DNA from: Apiotrichum sp. Y4204
Taxonomy: Eukaryota; Basidiomycota; Tremellomycetes; Trichosporonales; Trichosporonaceae
Direction: 5' to 3'
NCBI GenBank assembly: GCA_025531455.1
Contig: JAMYHL010000068.1
Coordinates: 124,001 to 188,000, forward strand
Length of the DNA: 64,000 bases
This document shows positions 1 through 8,214 of this stretch, in pieces. Position 1 is the first letter of the stretch. Every line of letters starts with the position of its first letter. The notes beneath the pieces were generated by a model that was not told the DNA's origin, did no database searches, and was given only the letters and a program-made list of their open reading frames with translations. Position numbers and translations under genes: made by a program.

Positions 1-756
1 GTTGGCCTCTGCTTCTTCGCCGTGTGCACAGGCGCACTCATGTACTGGACCAAGCAGTACCGCTGGCTCCAGATCGTCGGCCTCATCATTCGCACCATCG
101 GTGAGGGCATCAACTACTACGCAACCATCAACCAGCGCGAGGTCGTGTTTATCATGGCCAAGATCCTTATCTCGGCCGGCGCAGGCATTATCGTCACCAC
201 GACCGCTGTCGCCGCCCCCGCGTCCGCACCGCACAAAGACCTCGCCGGCTCCATGGCTATTCTCCACATGGTTTCGCAGGTCACCGGGTCCATCGGCGGT
301 TCCATCGGCGCCAGTGTGTGGAACACCAACGTCCCCCGCAACCTCGCAAAATATCTCCCGAACGAGAGCGAAAAGGAGATCAACCGCATCTTTGGCAGCA
401 TTGGCGCCGCGCGCCGTAAGCAGCCTCACGAGGCAGTGTACCGCTCGTACTCCGAGGGCATTGCGCCGCTCCTCGCCACCGCCATCGGCACCACCGCGCT
501 CGCCCTCATCCTTGCATGCTTCACCCCCGAGATGAGGCTCGGCCGCAACCACAACTTTGTCGAGAAGCACAAGATTGTGCGCATGCGCAACAAGGACGAG
601 GTCACCGACGACGCGGTGCGCGCGCAGGTCGAGAAGGCCGAGGACCGCGCACGGAGGCAGATCGCGTCAAAGTGCCCTGTTGCCGGCGCATGTCCCGTCA
701 TTAGCCGGGAGCAGCGCGAGCTGCGCGAGCTGGAGCGACAGGAAGAAAAGGCGTAG
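1..756 (+). CDS. Siderophore-iron MFS transporter, C-terminal part (5' end outside window)
   Basis: The reading frame is open from base 1 and stops at TAG 754-756, so only the last 251 residues are present. They show several hydrophobic helices, a GEGINYYATINQ segment between helices, and a region beginning ASAPHKDLAGSMAILHMVSQ followed by GGSIGASVW. That arrangement is typical of the Sit1/Arn family of major facilitator siderophore-iron/proton symporters, which import ferric siderophores at the plasma membrane or in endosomes. The protein ends in a charged cytosolic tail rich in Arg and Glu. The tail contains KCPVAGACPVI, with two Cys-Pro pairs (codons at 673-678 and 691-696), which is unusual for the family as I know it. 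No intron is needed in the visible part. The family call is fairly secure, but the siderophore specificity cannot be told. Confidence 0.8.
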   Translation, partial: VGLCFFAVCTGALMYWTKQYRWLQIVGLIIRTIGEGINYYATINQREVVFIMAKILISAGAGIIVTTTAVAAPASAPHKDLAGSMAILHMVSQVTGSIGGSIGASVWNTNVPRNLAKYLPNESEKEINRIFGSIGAARRKQPHEAVYRSYSEGIAPLLATAIGTTALALILACFTPEMRLGRNHNFVEKHKIVRMRNKDEVTDDAVRAQVEKAEDRARRQIASKCPVAGACPVISREQRELRELERQEEKA

Positions 757-1645
757 AGGACAATTCGGAAGTTATAACTATAGCAGTTTAGATCGGGGCA
801 GCATCGGGCATCGTCCCACATTCATTACAGCATTAGAAGCATCATGCAAAGAATTAGCATTCAACAGCAGCGGTGGTCTGGTTAGAACAAGATTATGGTG
901 GAGGGAGAATCTAAGGTCAGGTATTCTCCCTTCATCGGGTCCAGGTTAATCAGAGCTTGCACCTGCCGAAGTGAATCTCAGACGTGAGCGTACAGGTCAG
1001 TCCGCCTTGTCATTGAATCCCATCCCGGTGGGGCGGAGTGTGGACCAGGAAGGAGAAGGTTAGCGAGCGAGAGTCGTACAGAGGTAAGTGTTCAACGACA
1101 AATAGGGTTGCAACAATCACAGCGACTGCAGTTACATTACAGTCGGACCCTCGACCTCGACCTCGTGTCCATCCGCCCTGGGTTGACGTCATATCCGCGT
1201 TTCACCCCGACACCCCTAAGAGCTGACGTCCGGCTCGGAGAGTCGGGCTCGATATCAAACGCGTTCCGTTCGCTACTTTTCGCTGTCAATCCCACATTGG
1301 ACAGTGAACAGATGGAAGTAAGCAGAATGCTCTCCGACTTTGGCGACTTCGAGCCGGGCCCGCCCTTTTCCCCCTGTGTCCCACGCTGACGATCCATGGC
1401 TAACGTTATCCGGCTGGACTTGTGGCTGGCCTTGGCTGGCGAGCACATGAGCACATGACATCATTGGCAGCGATGAGGACCGATGGGAACAATGGAGAGG
1501 CTGGAGCAGCACCACAGACTACGCGGTCTTCTACCCGAGCGTAAAAGCCTGCGAGAAAGAGAGTGGACGGCCTTGACGACCGAGGAACTCCAGAGTATAG
1601 AAGGCAGCACGCTCAATTGCCATTATCTGCATCCTCCCATTCACC
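757..1645. other. Intergenic region, nothing recognised
   Basis: This is the 3' flank of the transporter and the presumed promoter of the next gene. Only short overlapping open frames occur, with no family resemblance. A GACCTC-type repeat lies near 1147-1165. Confidence 0.5.
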
Positions 1646-2779
1646 ATGTTCAAGCAGTCGATTCGGTATGTCGTGACTTGTGGCCCAGCTAATAGCAGCA
1701 CACTCCGCCCCGTCGGGCGTCTTGCCCAGCGCGCGCCGCGCGCCGCCGCCATCGTTTCAACAGTACGTCAAGATTCCCTGTACGAGACTGACCTGCAGGT
1801 TCCGCGCTTCGCTCCGGCGATTCCCACCCGCGCACTGTCCACCACGCGGCTCGTCGCAGCTCAGCAGCAGCCGGACGGCCTCGACCCCGAAAAGGTGCGC
1901 AAGCTCCACGAGATCAGCGAATACATCATGGGCTCGGCGAACGACATGACCGCCGAGATGACGACCGCGCTGCTCGGCACCCCCGAGCAGGCCGCCGCGG
2001 CACGCAAGCACCTCGAGGAGTACTCCAAGGAGGTGACCAACCACCTCGCCGAGGCGCTCGGATGCAGCCCCGCGGACATTGAGAAGGTCTCGGCCGACTT
2101 CCAGCGCTCCGCCGACAAGCTGCAGGCGGACCTGCAGCGCGTGCTCCAGGGCGAGAAGGGCGCTTCGGACCAGTTCGCCAAGGACCTGAACAAGACCGCG
2201 GACACGGTCGGCAGCGAGACGCTCCGCCTGATCGGCTTTTCGGAGAAGGACATCCGGACCGCCCGCGACCAGTTTGCGCAGACGTCTGAGCAGATCCGTC
2301 AAGAGATCAAGGCGATGGCGAGACAGGGCCAGGTGCAGATCCGTGACGAGCTGCGCGCCGAGGGCTCGCTTGCGCGCGCGATGGGCCGCTTTGCCCGTGA
2401 CTTCCGCCGTGGGGCGGGCGAGCGCCGCATGAACAAGGACGCCGAAAAGGTTGCTCGCGCGATCCGTATCGCGCTCGACCCCGTCGCTCGCGCCGAGGAC
2501 AAGTACCAGCGCAACACTCTGCTGTGGCTCGTTGCCGGCACTGCGCTCGTGTGTGGCGGTCTCTACGGGTACAAGTCGAGCCAGCCTGACCCGAGGGCTG
2601 CGGCGATTAACGCGCACATCGACCGTGCCCTTGACGGACCGCCCGAAAACCCCAACATTGTGAGGGAGGCCGAGCACATCGACCGCGCCCTCGACGGACC
2701 CCGAGAGAACCCCAACATCGTGAAGGAGGCCCAGCACATTGACAAGTATCTTGATGGGCCCCCCAAGCGGCCTTCGTAG
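1646..2779 (+). CDS. Putative mitochondrial helical membrane protein with C-terminal repeats
   Basis: An unbroken 377-codon frame exists, but two likely introns sit inside it: 1666-1698 (33 nt, GTATGT donor, GCTAAT branch) and 1763-1798 (36 nt, GTACGT donor, CTGAC branch). Both are multiples of three. Removing them gives 354 residues with a continuous basic, Ser/Ala-rich N-terminus (MFKQSIRTLRPVGRLAQRAP, later RALSTTRL) that looks like a mitochondrial targeting sequence. The middle is long, charged and helical (coiled-coil-like), followed by one probable membrane span around LLWLVAGTALVCGGLYGY. The C-terminus has about 2.7 copies of a 20-residue repeat starting HIDRALDGP and HIDKYLDGP. I do not recognise the family. 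The mitochondrial location is inferred from the presequence, and splicing of the two introns is inferred. Confidence 0.7.
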   Translation: MFKQSIRYVVTCGPANSSTLRPVGRLAQRAPRAAAIVSTVRQDSLYETDLQVPRFAPAIPTRALSTTRLVAAQQQPDGLDPEKVRKLHEISEYIMGSANDMTAEMTTALLGTPEQAAAARKHLEEYSKEVTNHLAEALGCSPADIEKVSADFQRSADKLQADLQRVLQGEKGASDQFAKDLNKTADTVGSETLRLIGFSEKDIRTARDQFAQTSEQIRQEIKAMARQGQVQIRDELRAEGSLARAMGRFARDFRRGAGERRMNKDAEKVARAIRIALDPVARAEDKYQRNTLLWLVAGTALVCGGLYGYKSSQPDPRAAAINAHIDRALDGPPENPNIVREAEHIDRALDGPRENPNIVKEAQHIDKYLDGPPKRPS

Positions 2780-3423
2780 TGCTAGAGGGGAATGACGGAA
2801 CGCGCGAAAAAGCTGTCGGAAGTGAAGATCATAGCAACAAGATGAAGCGACTGAAGACTGACTTTCCCTCATTGCCTGCTGTCAACGATGCTATTCCGTA
2901 AATCTGAAAGGTCACTCACCAGAATCTGATGTGGTTGCCACATTGTTTTGAGAGTCGCATTGACCCAATGTCTGCGATAAAGACATGACTGCGACAGCGA
3001 TGAGAGGACGACGACGACGAGGACGACGAGGAAGACAAGGATAAGGGTGACGATCGTCCGCAGCACACTTGGAGGTGACGTCACGAAAACAGTCGATGCT
3101 GAACTCCAAAGGTGGCAAATGAGGTCTGTGCTCGTGGATGAGAACATTTCGTCAACTTGACTGTAGTTGACTGTGTTCCTCGCAGCATTCTGTTTTCACT
3201 CTGTTCTTGTTTTCCCCCTTTCACTTCTTTCTCTCTGCACTATTCTGCTCGCCATCCCTCTACCCGCCGTCACCAGCAGAAACAGCGGCAGAGGGGTCAA
3301 TCCCCTCTACGCACAAGGTCAGGTCGCCGCTCACTGACGTTCTCTTCCCCAAGGCCTCTCCCCCCGCTCGTGCCTCGGGGACGGCGAGTCCGGCTGTTCC
3401 CTTCCCATCCACCCTCGTCTCCC
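2780..3423. other. Intergenic region with GAC/GAG-rich tract
   Basis: No gene is supported here. A simple GAC/GAG repeat lies at about 3003-3040, and a pyrimidine-rich stretch at about 3190-3260 precedes the next start codon, as in many leaders in this window. Confidence 0.5.
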
Positions 3424-5256
3424 ATGCCCTCATCCAGTATGACGATAGACCCGGAGCTCGACGCCGAGTGGACTGTCGGCGACTTCTCGCTCATCTCCTC
3501 GGACGGCGTGATATTCAAAGTGGACACCCATGTTCTCCTCGGTGCCAGGTAAGCATATTTCTCATCGTACCCCTCACCTTCCCTCCAACCCGTAATGCCT
3601 GACTTCCATTGCAGCGCCGTCTTCCGCGACATGCCCGGGCTCATGCACGGGGAACGAAAGCTGGAATTCGCCGAGCCAGTTATCGAGTGTGCGGCCGTGC
3701 TCCGCTTGTTTCTCGACCTTATCACCAAGGGCACAGTCACCCCTGACCGCCTGAACTATTTCCCCAACCTTTGCACCTTCCTTTGGACGTTTTGCGATAA
3801 GTATGACTGCCACGTCGCGGCCCGTCTACTCGTCGCTCTGATCAAAACCTCTGCCTGGGTGCAAAGCGAGGGCGTCTTGCTGGTCGACGTCTTCAGCATT
3901 GGAGCAATGTCGGACGACGTCGAGTTGTGCACTGCTGCGCTCAAACTCGGATGCGAGCAGTTCAAGGCCAAGCTCAAAGAACCGACTGCCCCTCACAGCG
4001 AACCAGTCATGTGTTGGGCCGCGCACAACAAATTCGTTTCTCGATTGTCTTGGTCTCGTGCCTACTCACAGGCTCTGGTGACCGTACGCGACCTTTCTTT
4101 GGAGACATTCCTGCAATGCCCCCCCGAATATACTTGGGCATTGTATCGCGCCACGTCTGAGCCTACCACTATGTCCGATATCACTTTCAAGGAACTGATA
4201 CTTGTTGCCAAAGGTAAGCTAAGTACCACTATGTTATGTACAGTAATCTCACCACAGGGCATACCTCAAGCGCCGAGTGGACCCCGCCCTACCCAGAGCC
4301 GACGATCCACGAACTGTGGACTGAGGGTGACGTTGAGCTCATCTCATCAGACAAGGTGTCGTTCTACGTTCAGTCGGCACTCATCAATGTGGCCAGTGCG
4401 GTTCTTTCGAGTCGTCTCCGCAAGACTCCGGATTGCATTCGCTTTGAGGACCGCCAGGTTGAATCATCAGAAGTCATATCTCGTTTCCTCACCCTGATGG
4501 AGACTGGGAAAGTCGAGGAGTCACCTCTGGTCGTGGGCTCAATACCTCATGGTGTCGCCCTCGGCGTCTTTCTGCAACGCTACGAGTGCAACATGGGAAA
4601 GCACGTTTTCAGCCTCCAGCTCCGCCTGTCCCAGAACCTCCGCATCCAGTCCCTGCTGATCGCCGCAGTTATGGATGACCGCAAGCTAGGGGCTAGCCTC
4701 ATTGCGTCTGCTGACAAAAACAAAACCGTCTGGACCTTGCGCAACTGCCCTGAGAAATCGGGTTGGGCGGTGCAGCCCAAGAAGGGTGAGGACGTCTTCG
4801 ACCCCCTTTCATGGTCGTTTGCTATGTGGCGCTTGATGCCGCCTTCCTGGATGCACGCCATTTGTCTAAGCCATGGTAGGGATAACTCGGTCGATGCAGC
4901 CAAGACCTCTTACAACTGGCTGTCTTTTCCTGGTGAGATGTTCAGAACGCCCTTCGCTGACCACAGAATACGAAGGGATTGGTAACAATATCTATCAAGA
5001 CAAGGACCAGGATGCTGGTGATAAGAGTTATGATGCGAAGGTTGCGGATGTAGCGGTTATGGAAAATGACGTTGTCAACGAGAGTAAAGGGATCGAAGGC
5101 AACGACGCCGACGTCGTTATGGACGAAGACGAGCAAGACCCCGCTGAAACCAGCACAAGCGAAACCAGCAAATCCAAACAGCCCAAAAGCGAACCCTTTC
5201 TCTTTTTCCAAGTGGAAGAGTACACTGTGCACCACATCGACTTTGACACTGACTAG
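3424..5256 (+). CDS. Tandem double BTB/POZ-like domain protein 1
   Basis: The start at 3424 matches the paralogue downstream. The introns are 3549-3614, 4214-4257 and 4933-4966; spliced exons total 1689 nt (562 residues). There are two BTB-like modules. The first begins WTVGDFSLISSDGVIFKV and continues into HVLLGASAVFRDM. The second begins LWTEGDVELISSDKVSFYV, with IRFEDRQVESSEVISRFL. In both, the strand with SSD is followed by the helix in which BTB proteins place their dimer surface. BTB proteins commonly act as dimerising adaptors for cullin-3 ligases or in transcription; the role here is unknown. The tail after the third intron is acidic. The stop is TAG at 5254-5256, but the same frame continues with 36 more acidic codons to TGA 5365-5367 (see findings). 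BTB identity is likely, function unassigned. Confidence 0.75.
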
Positions 5257-5367
5257 TCATATGTGCCGGACTCTGACAACGAGAGCGAGAGCGACCCCGA
5301 GAGCGACCCCGAGGCGGAAGAGTACGATAGCGAGCCAACAATTCCACCGTTTAGCATGTATGAGTGA
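5257..5367 (+). other. In-frame acidic coding-like extension behind the TAG stop
   Basis: Directly after TAG 5254-5256 the frame stays open for 36 codons to TGA 5365-5367. It reads SYVPDSDNESESDPESDPEA, then EEYDSEPTIPPFSMYE. The composition matches the acidic tail of the upstream protein. It could be a lost C-terminus, a readthrough product, or an exon joined by removing a 45-nt in-frame intron (5212-5256, weak donor GTGGAA, branch-like CTGAC and TAG acceptor). Confidence 0.45.
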
Positions 5368-5581
5368 GAGTGATAGTAGTTTGTAGCACATGTTGCGGCA
5401 GAGAACAGTTTGGAGACGGGGGAGCGCAGCAGCATGCATGTTCTCTTTACAACAGTTTATCGGTCAGTTCTCCAGTCCCTTTCTGTACAGTGGCGGAAAT
5501 GACGTCATTCGAGTCCCAATGGACATCGATTCAAACTGTTCTGTCGGCAAAACTGCACTCTTGTCCATTCTCCATCCCCCC

Positions 5582-7171
5582 ATGCCAACCACTACATCAA
5601 CTTCACCTGAACGGAAACGGGGAAGACAGGACGGCCCGCCGGAGCCCGACCCGGACTGGACCATCGGCGACTTTACGCTCGTGTCGTCGGACAATGTGCT
5701 CTTCAGGGTGGACAGTCGCGTGCTGCTTGGTGCAAGGTATGTTGCAATGACTGATGGCGCGGCCATTACCCGCCCCCGATTAATTACTTACCTCAGCGCG
5801 GCACTGTGCGGTATGGTGGGGATGATCGACGACGGCGAGAAGACTCTGACATTCGTGGACGCTGTCCTCGAGCGCGCACGGATTATCCACAAATTCCTCC
5901 GCGTCATAACCACCGGCAGACTTCACATCGAGCCGACGCTGTCGTACACCCTCGACCTGCTGAAATTTTGCCAAAAGTACGAATGCACGGCTGCGTTCGA
6001 GGCCGTCCTCAACATACTCCAGAACGCGGTACTCATGGACCAGCCGCTCAAGCTCCCCGAGGTGTTTGTGATTGGTGCCACCGTCGACAGCGTCGAGCTC
6101 TGCACTGCCGTGCTCAAGCGGGGATGCCAGGCCCTCCACACACTCTCCGACACCCAGCCGAAGCGCACACCGGCACACCCGTCGGGCGTCCCGCAGCGGA
6201 TTGGGAGCGAGCGCAAGCCACCCGCCAATGGGATCGTGTCCGTTCATGACCTGCCCGACGAGGCGTGGCTCGAATGCCGGTCCGAGTACTTATGGGCACT
6301 GTACCGTTCGACAGGGGACGCGCCGCAGCGCAAAACGTGGGAAAAGTTCCGCAATCTCATACACGCCGTGAAGAAGGAGGTTGCGGGAGCCGTACGTAAC
6401 TGGGTCCTGAGGCGCGATAGCCCCGAGTGGAGGGAAGGCGATCTCGAACTCGTCTCCGCCGACCATGTACGCTTCCGGATCGCGTCGTACCACATTCTTG
6501 CGGCCAGCCCCCTTCTCCGCGAGAAGATTGCCCATGAGGGCCCGGAGAAGCTGGCTACCATTCGGTTCGACGACTGCATGTACGAGACGTCAGAGGTGAT
6601 TCACATGTTCCTTGTGCTTATCACGACGGGGCGCTTTGAGGAGAGACAGTTGGAGCTCGAGTACCGCCTGCCTATTCCACCCGAGCTGCGCCTGGCAACC
6701 TTTGTGAAGCGGTACGAGTGTGTTGTAGCGATGCGCACGCTTGCCAATGAGCTGGATATTGCCGTCACAGCGACACAGGCATCCCGTTTGAACCTCGTGG
6801 CCGTTGCTGCCATTCTCGACATGCGCCCCCTTGCCATGCGCGCCATGCGCAATATCACCGGCAGGGACAGCTTCTGGAACTCCCTCAGCAGTGCCAACGA
6901 GGTCATCGAAGGCCAGAGCCTGGGGGGCTGGACCAAGTTTGATCCCATCTCCTGGCCTTACACCTTCTGGACAGTCGTACCCCCACTCTGGCTCCTCGCT
7001 TTCTGCTATGCCCACGACCACGGGTCGAACTGGGCCGTTTGCAGCACAATGCTCGAGGATAAACTCCGCCAACTCGATCGGCTCGGTACGTCGCCGACAT
7101 CGGCCTCGGTCCCGGCTCCGGGGTCGGCGGACCCATCGAACAGTGGCAGCAGCCAGATTGCAGCCGAGTAG
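5582..7171 (+). CDS. Tandem double BTB/POZ-like domain protein 2
   Basis: This is the paralogue of the preceding gene. I chose ATG 5582 because its context and the spacing to DWTIGDFTLVSSDNVLFRV match the first copy; an upstream ATG at 5519 is in frame. One 60-nt intron (5737-5796) has no stop and is a multiple of three, so it hides inside an open frame. Its position matches intron 1 of the paralogue and splicing restores VLLGASAALCGM. The product is 509 residues. The second module begins EWREGDLELVSADHVRFRI, with IRFDDCMYETSEVIHMFL, and is followed by a conserved region ending near FDPISWPYTFWTVVPP, shared with copy 1 (FDPLSWSFAMWRLMPP). The tail is Ser/Pro-rich, not acidic. The tandem arrangement indicates local duplication. 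Molecular role unknown. Confidence 0.78.
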   Translation: MPTTTSTSPERKRGRQDGPPEPDPDWTIGDFTLVSSDNVLFRVDSRVLLGARYVAMTDGAAITRPRLITYLSAALCGMVGMIDDGEKTLTFVDAVLERARIIHKFLRVITTGRLHIEPTLSYTLDLLKFCQKYECTAAFEAVLNILQNAVLMDQPLKLPEVFVIGATVDSVELCTAVLKRGCQALHTLSDTQPKRTPAHPSGVPQRIGSERKPPANGIVSVHDLPDEAWLECRSEYLWALYRSTGDAPQRKTWEKFRNLIHAVKKEVAGAVRNWVLRRDSPEWREGDLELVSADHVRFRIASYHILAASPLLREKIAHEGPEKLATIRFDDCMYETSEVIHMFLVLITTGRFEERQLELEYRLPIPPELRLATFVKRYECVVAMRTLANELDIAVTATQASRLNLVAVAAILDMRPLAMRAMRNITGRDSFWNSLSSANEVIEGQSLGGWTKFDPISWPYTFWTVVPPLWLLAFCYAHDHGSNWAVCSTMLEDKLRQLDRLGTSPTSASVPAPGSADPSNSGSSQIAAE

Positions 7172-7358
7172 CGAGGCGACTGAAATTTCCGAGATTTTTC
7201 CATCCCCCCTTCTGTCCAAATCCTCACTCTGCCACACGGAACCAATTTCAAACCAACTCGCAGGCGGGCAGGCATCGCAGGTCCGTGCCATGATGTCAAC
7301 AGTTCTCTCGAGTTTGGCCACCACCACGTCCACCACTTTCAACACCGCACAACCCACC

Positions 7359-8035
7359 ATGGCCGACCCGCAGACCACCCGCCAGCTCAAGATCAAGACC
7401 GGCGTCGTGAAGCGGTGGGTTCCGTGTCTTTTCGTTGCTGACGCCAGGCTGCACAAGGAGGAGGCGACGTACGCTGAGGAGGTCGTCGCGGCGCAGCGCA
7501 CGCTGCAGGGCCTCAAGGATGAAGGCGCGGACGGTGCGGATATTCGCAATGCGGTGGGTTCATTTTGGGTCTGGGTTGTGCGGCGGGGCGGCTTTCACAG
7601 GCGTTGCTTTAAGCCGCCTGTGTCCGCGCTGTTACTTCACAGGTGTCGCTGTAAGGTGCCTGTGTTTACGGTGTTGCCTTGCAGCTGTAACCTTGCAGGT
7701 GTATCGACCCGTTATAGATTGTCTGCGTCTGCGTTATTATCCACAGGTGTTGCTTTAAGCCCCCTGTGTCCGCGCTGTTCCTCGCAGCTGTATCTACGCA
7801 TTGATCCTGTCCATCCGATCCAGCTGGGTCGACACTGACACCACAGGAACGCGTGGTCAAGGACTCGGAGCAGATGATCCCGCGCACGCGCGCGTCCCTC
7901 GAGACTGCGCTCGTCGCGCTCAAGGACCTCGTGGATGCGCTTTCGGTGGACGCGGAAATCACCGCGACGACGGAGTATACCGAGGCCGTTGCCGCCGTCA
8001 AGGCTGTGGAGGCGGCTTGGGCGGAGAACCAGTAG
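7359..8035 (+). CDS. Tubulin-binding cofactor A
   Basis: Exons 7359-7414, 7448-7553 and 7847-8035 give 116 residues, the usual length of cofactor A (Rbl2 in budding yeast). The N-terminus, MADPQTTRQLKIKTGVVKR followed by LHKEE, and the segment VVKDSEQMIPRTRASLE match the conserved helices of this three-helix-bundle chaperone. Cofactor A captures beta-tubulin released from the chaperonin and passes it along the tubulin folding pathway in the cytosol. The first intron is 33 nt. The second, 7554-7846, is 293 nt, several times the local norm, and carries three similar palindromes plus many AG acceptors. Family call is strong from sequence pattern. Confidence 0.9.
7596..7622. repeat. 27-bp imperfect palindrome, copy 1 (TBCA intron 2)
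   Basis: Arms CACAGGCG and CGCCTGTG are exact reverse complements around an 11-base loop containing TTGCTTTAAG. The copy is followed by TCCGCGCTGTT. Confidence 0.8.
7638..7664. repeat. 27-bp imperfect palindrome, copy 2 (TBCA intron 2)
   Basis: Arms CACAGG and CCTGTG with a diverged 15-base loop. Total length equals the other two copies. Confidence 0.75.
7742..7768. repeat. 27-bp imperfect palindrome, copy 3 (TBCA intron 2)
   Basis: Arms CACAGG and CCTGTG with loop TGTTGCTTTAAGCCC. Loop and right flank (TCCGCGCTGTT) closely match copy 1. Confidence 0.8.
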
Positions 8036-8214
8036 ATTCACGTATGAGCATGTTATGTTATCGTTACGACCAAGTAGAAGAGCAGAAGAACGTGTTACGA
8101 GGAGTATAAACAGAAGTACATCTGTGGCATCGCGCTCATATAAGCACGCACGGCATTATCTAAAACCAAACTAGAGTACATGGAGACTGGCGCCTGTGCC
8201 GCACTGCCATCACC

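Noticed and set aside
1757..2872. A 371-codon antisense frame over the mitochondrial-type gene
   Set aside because: Composition artefact of the plus-strand coding sequence; the plus strand has presequence, coiled helices and repeats.
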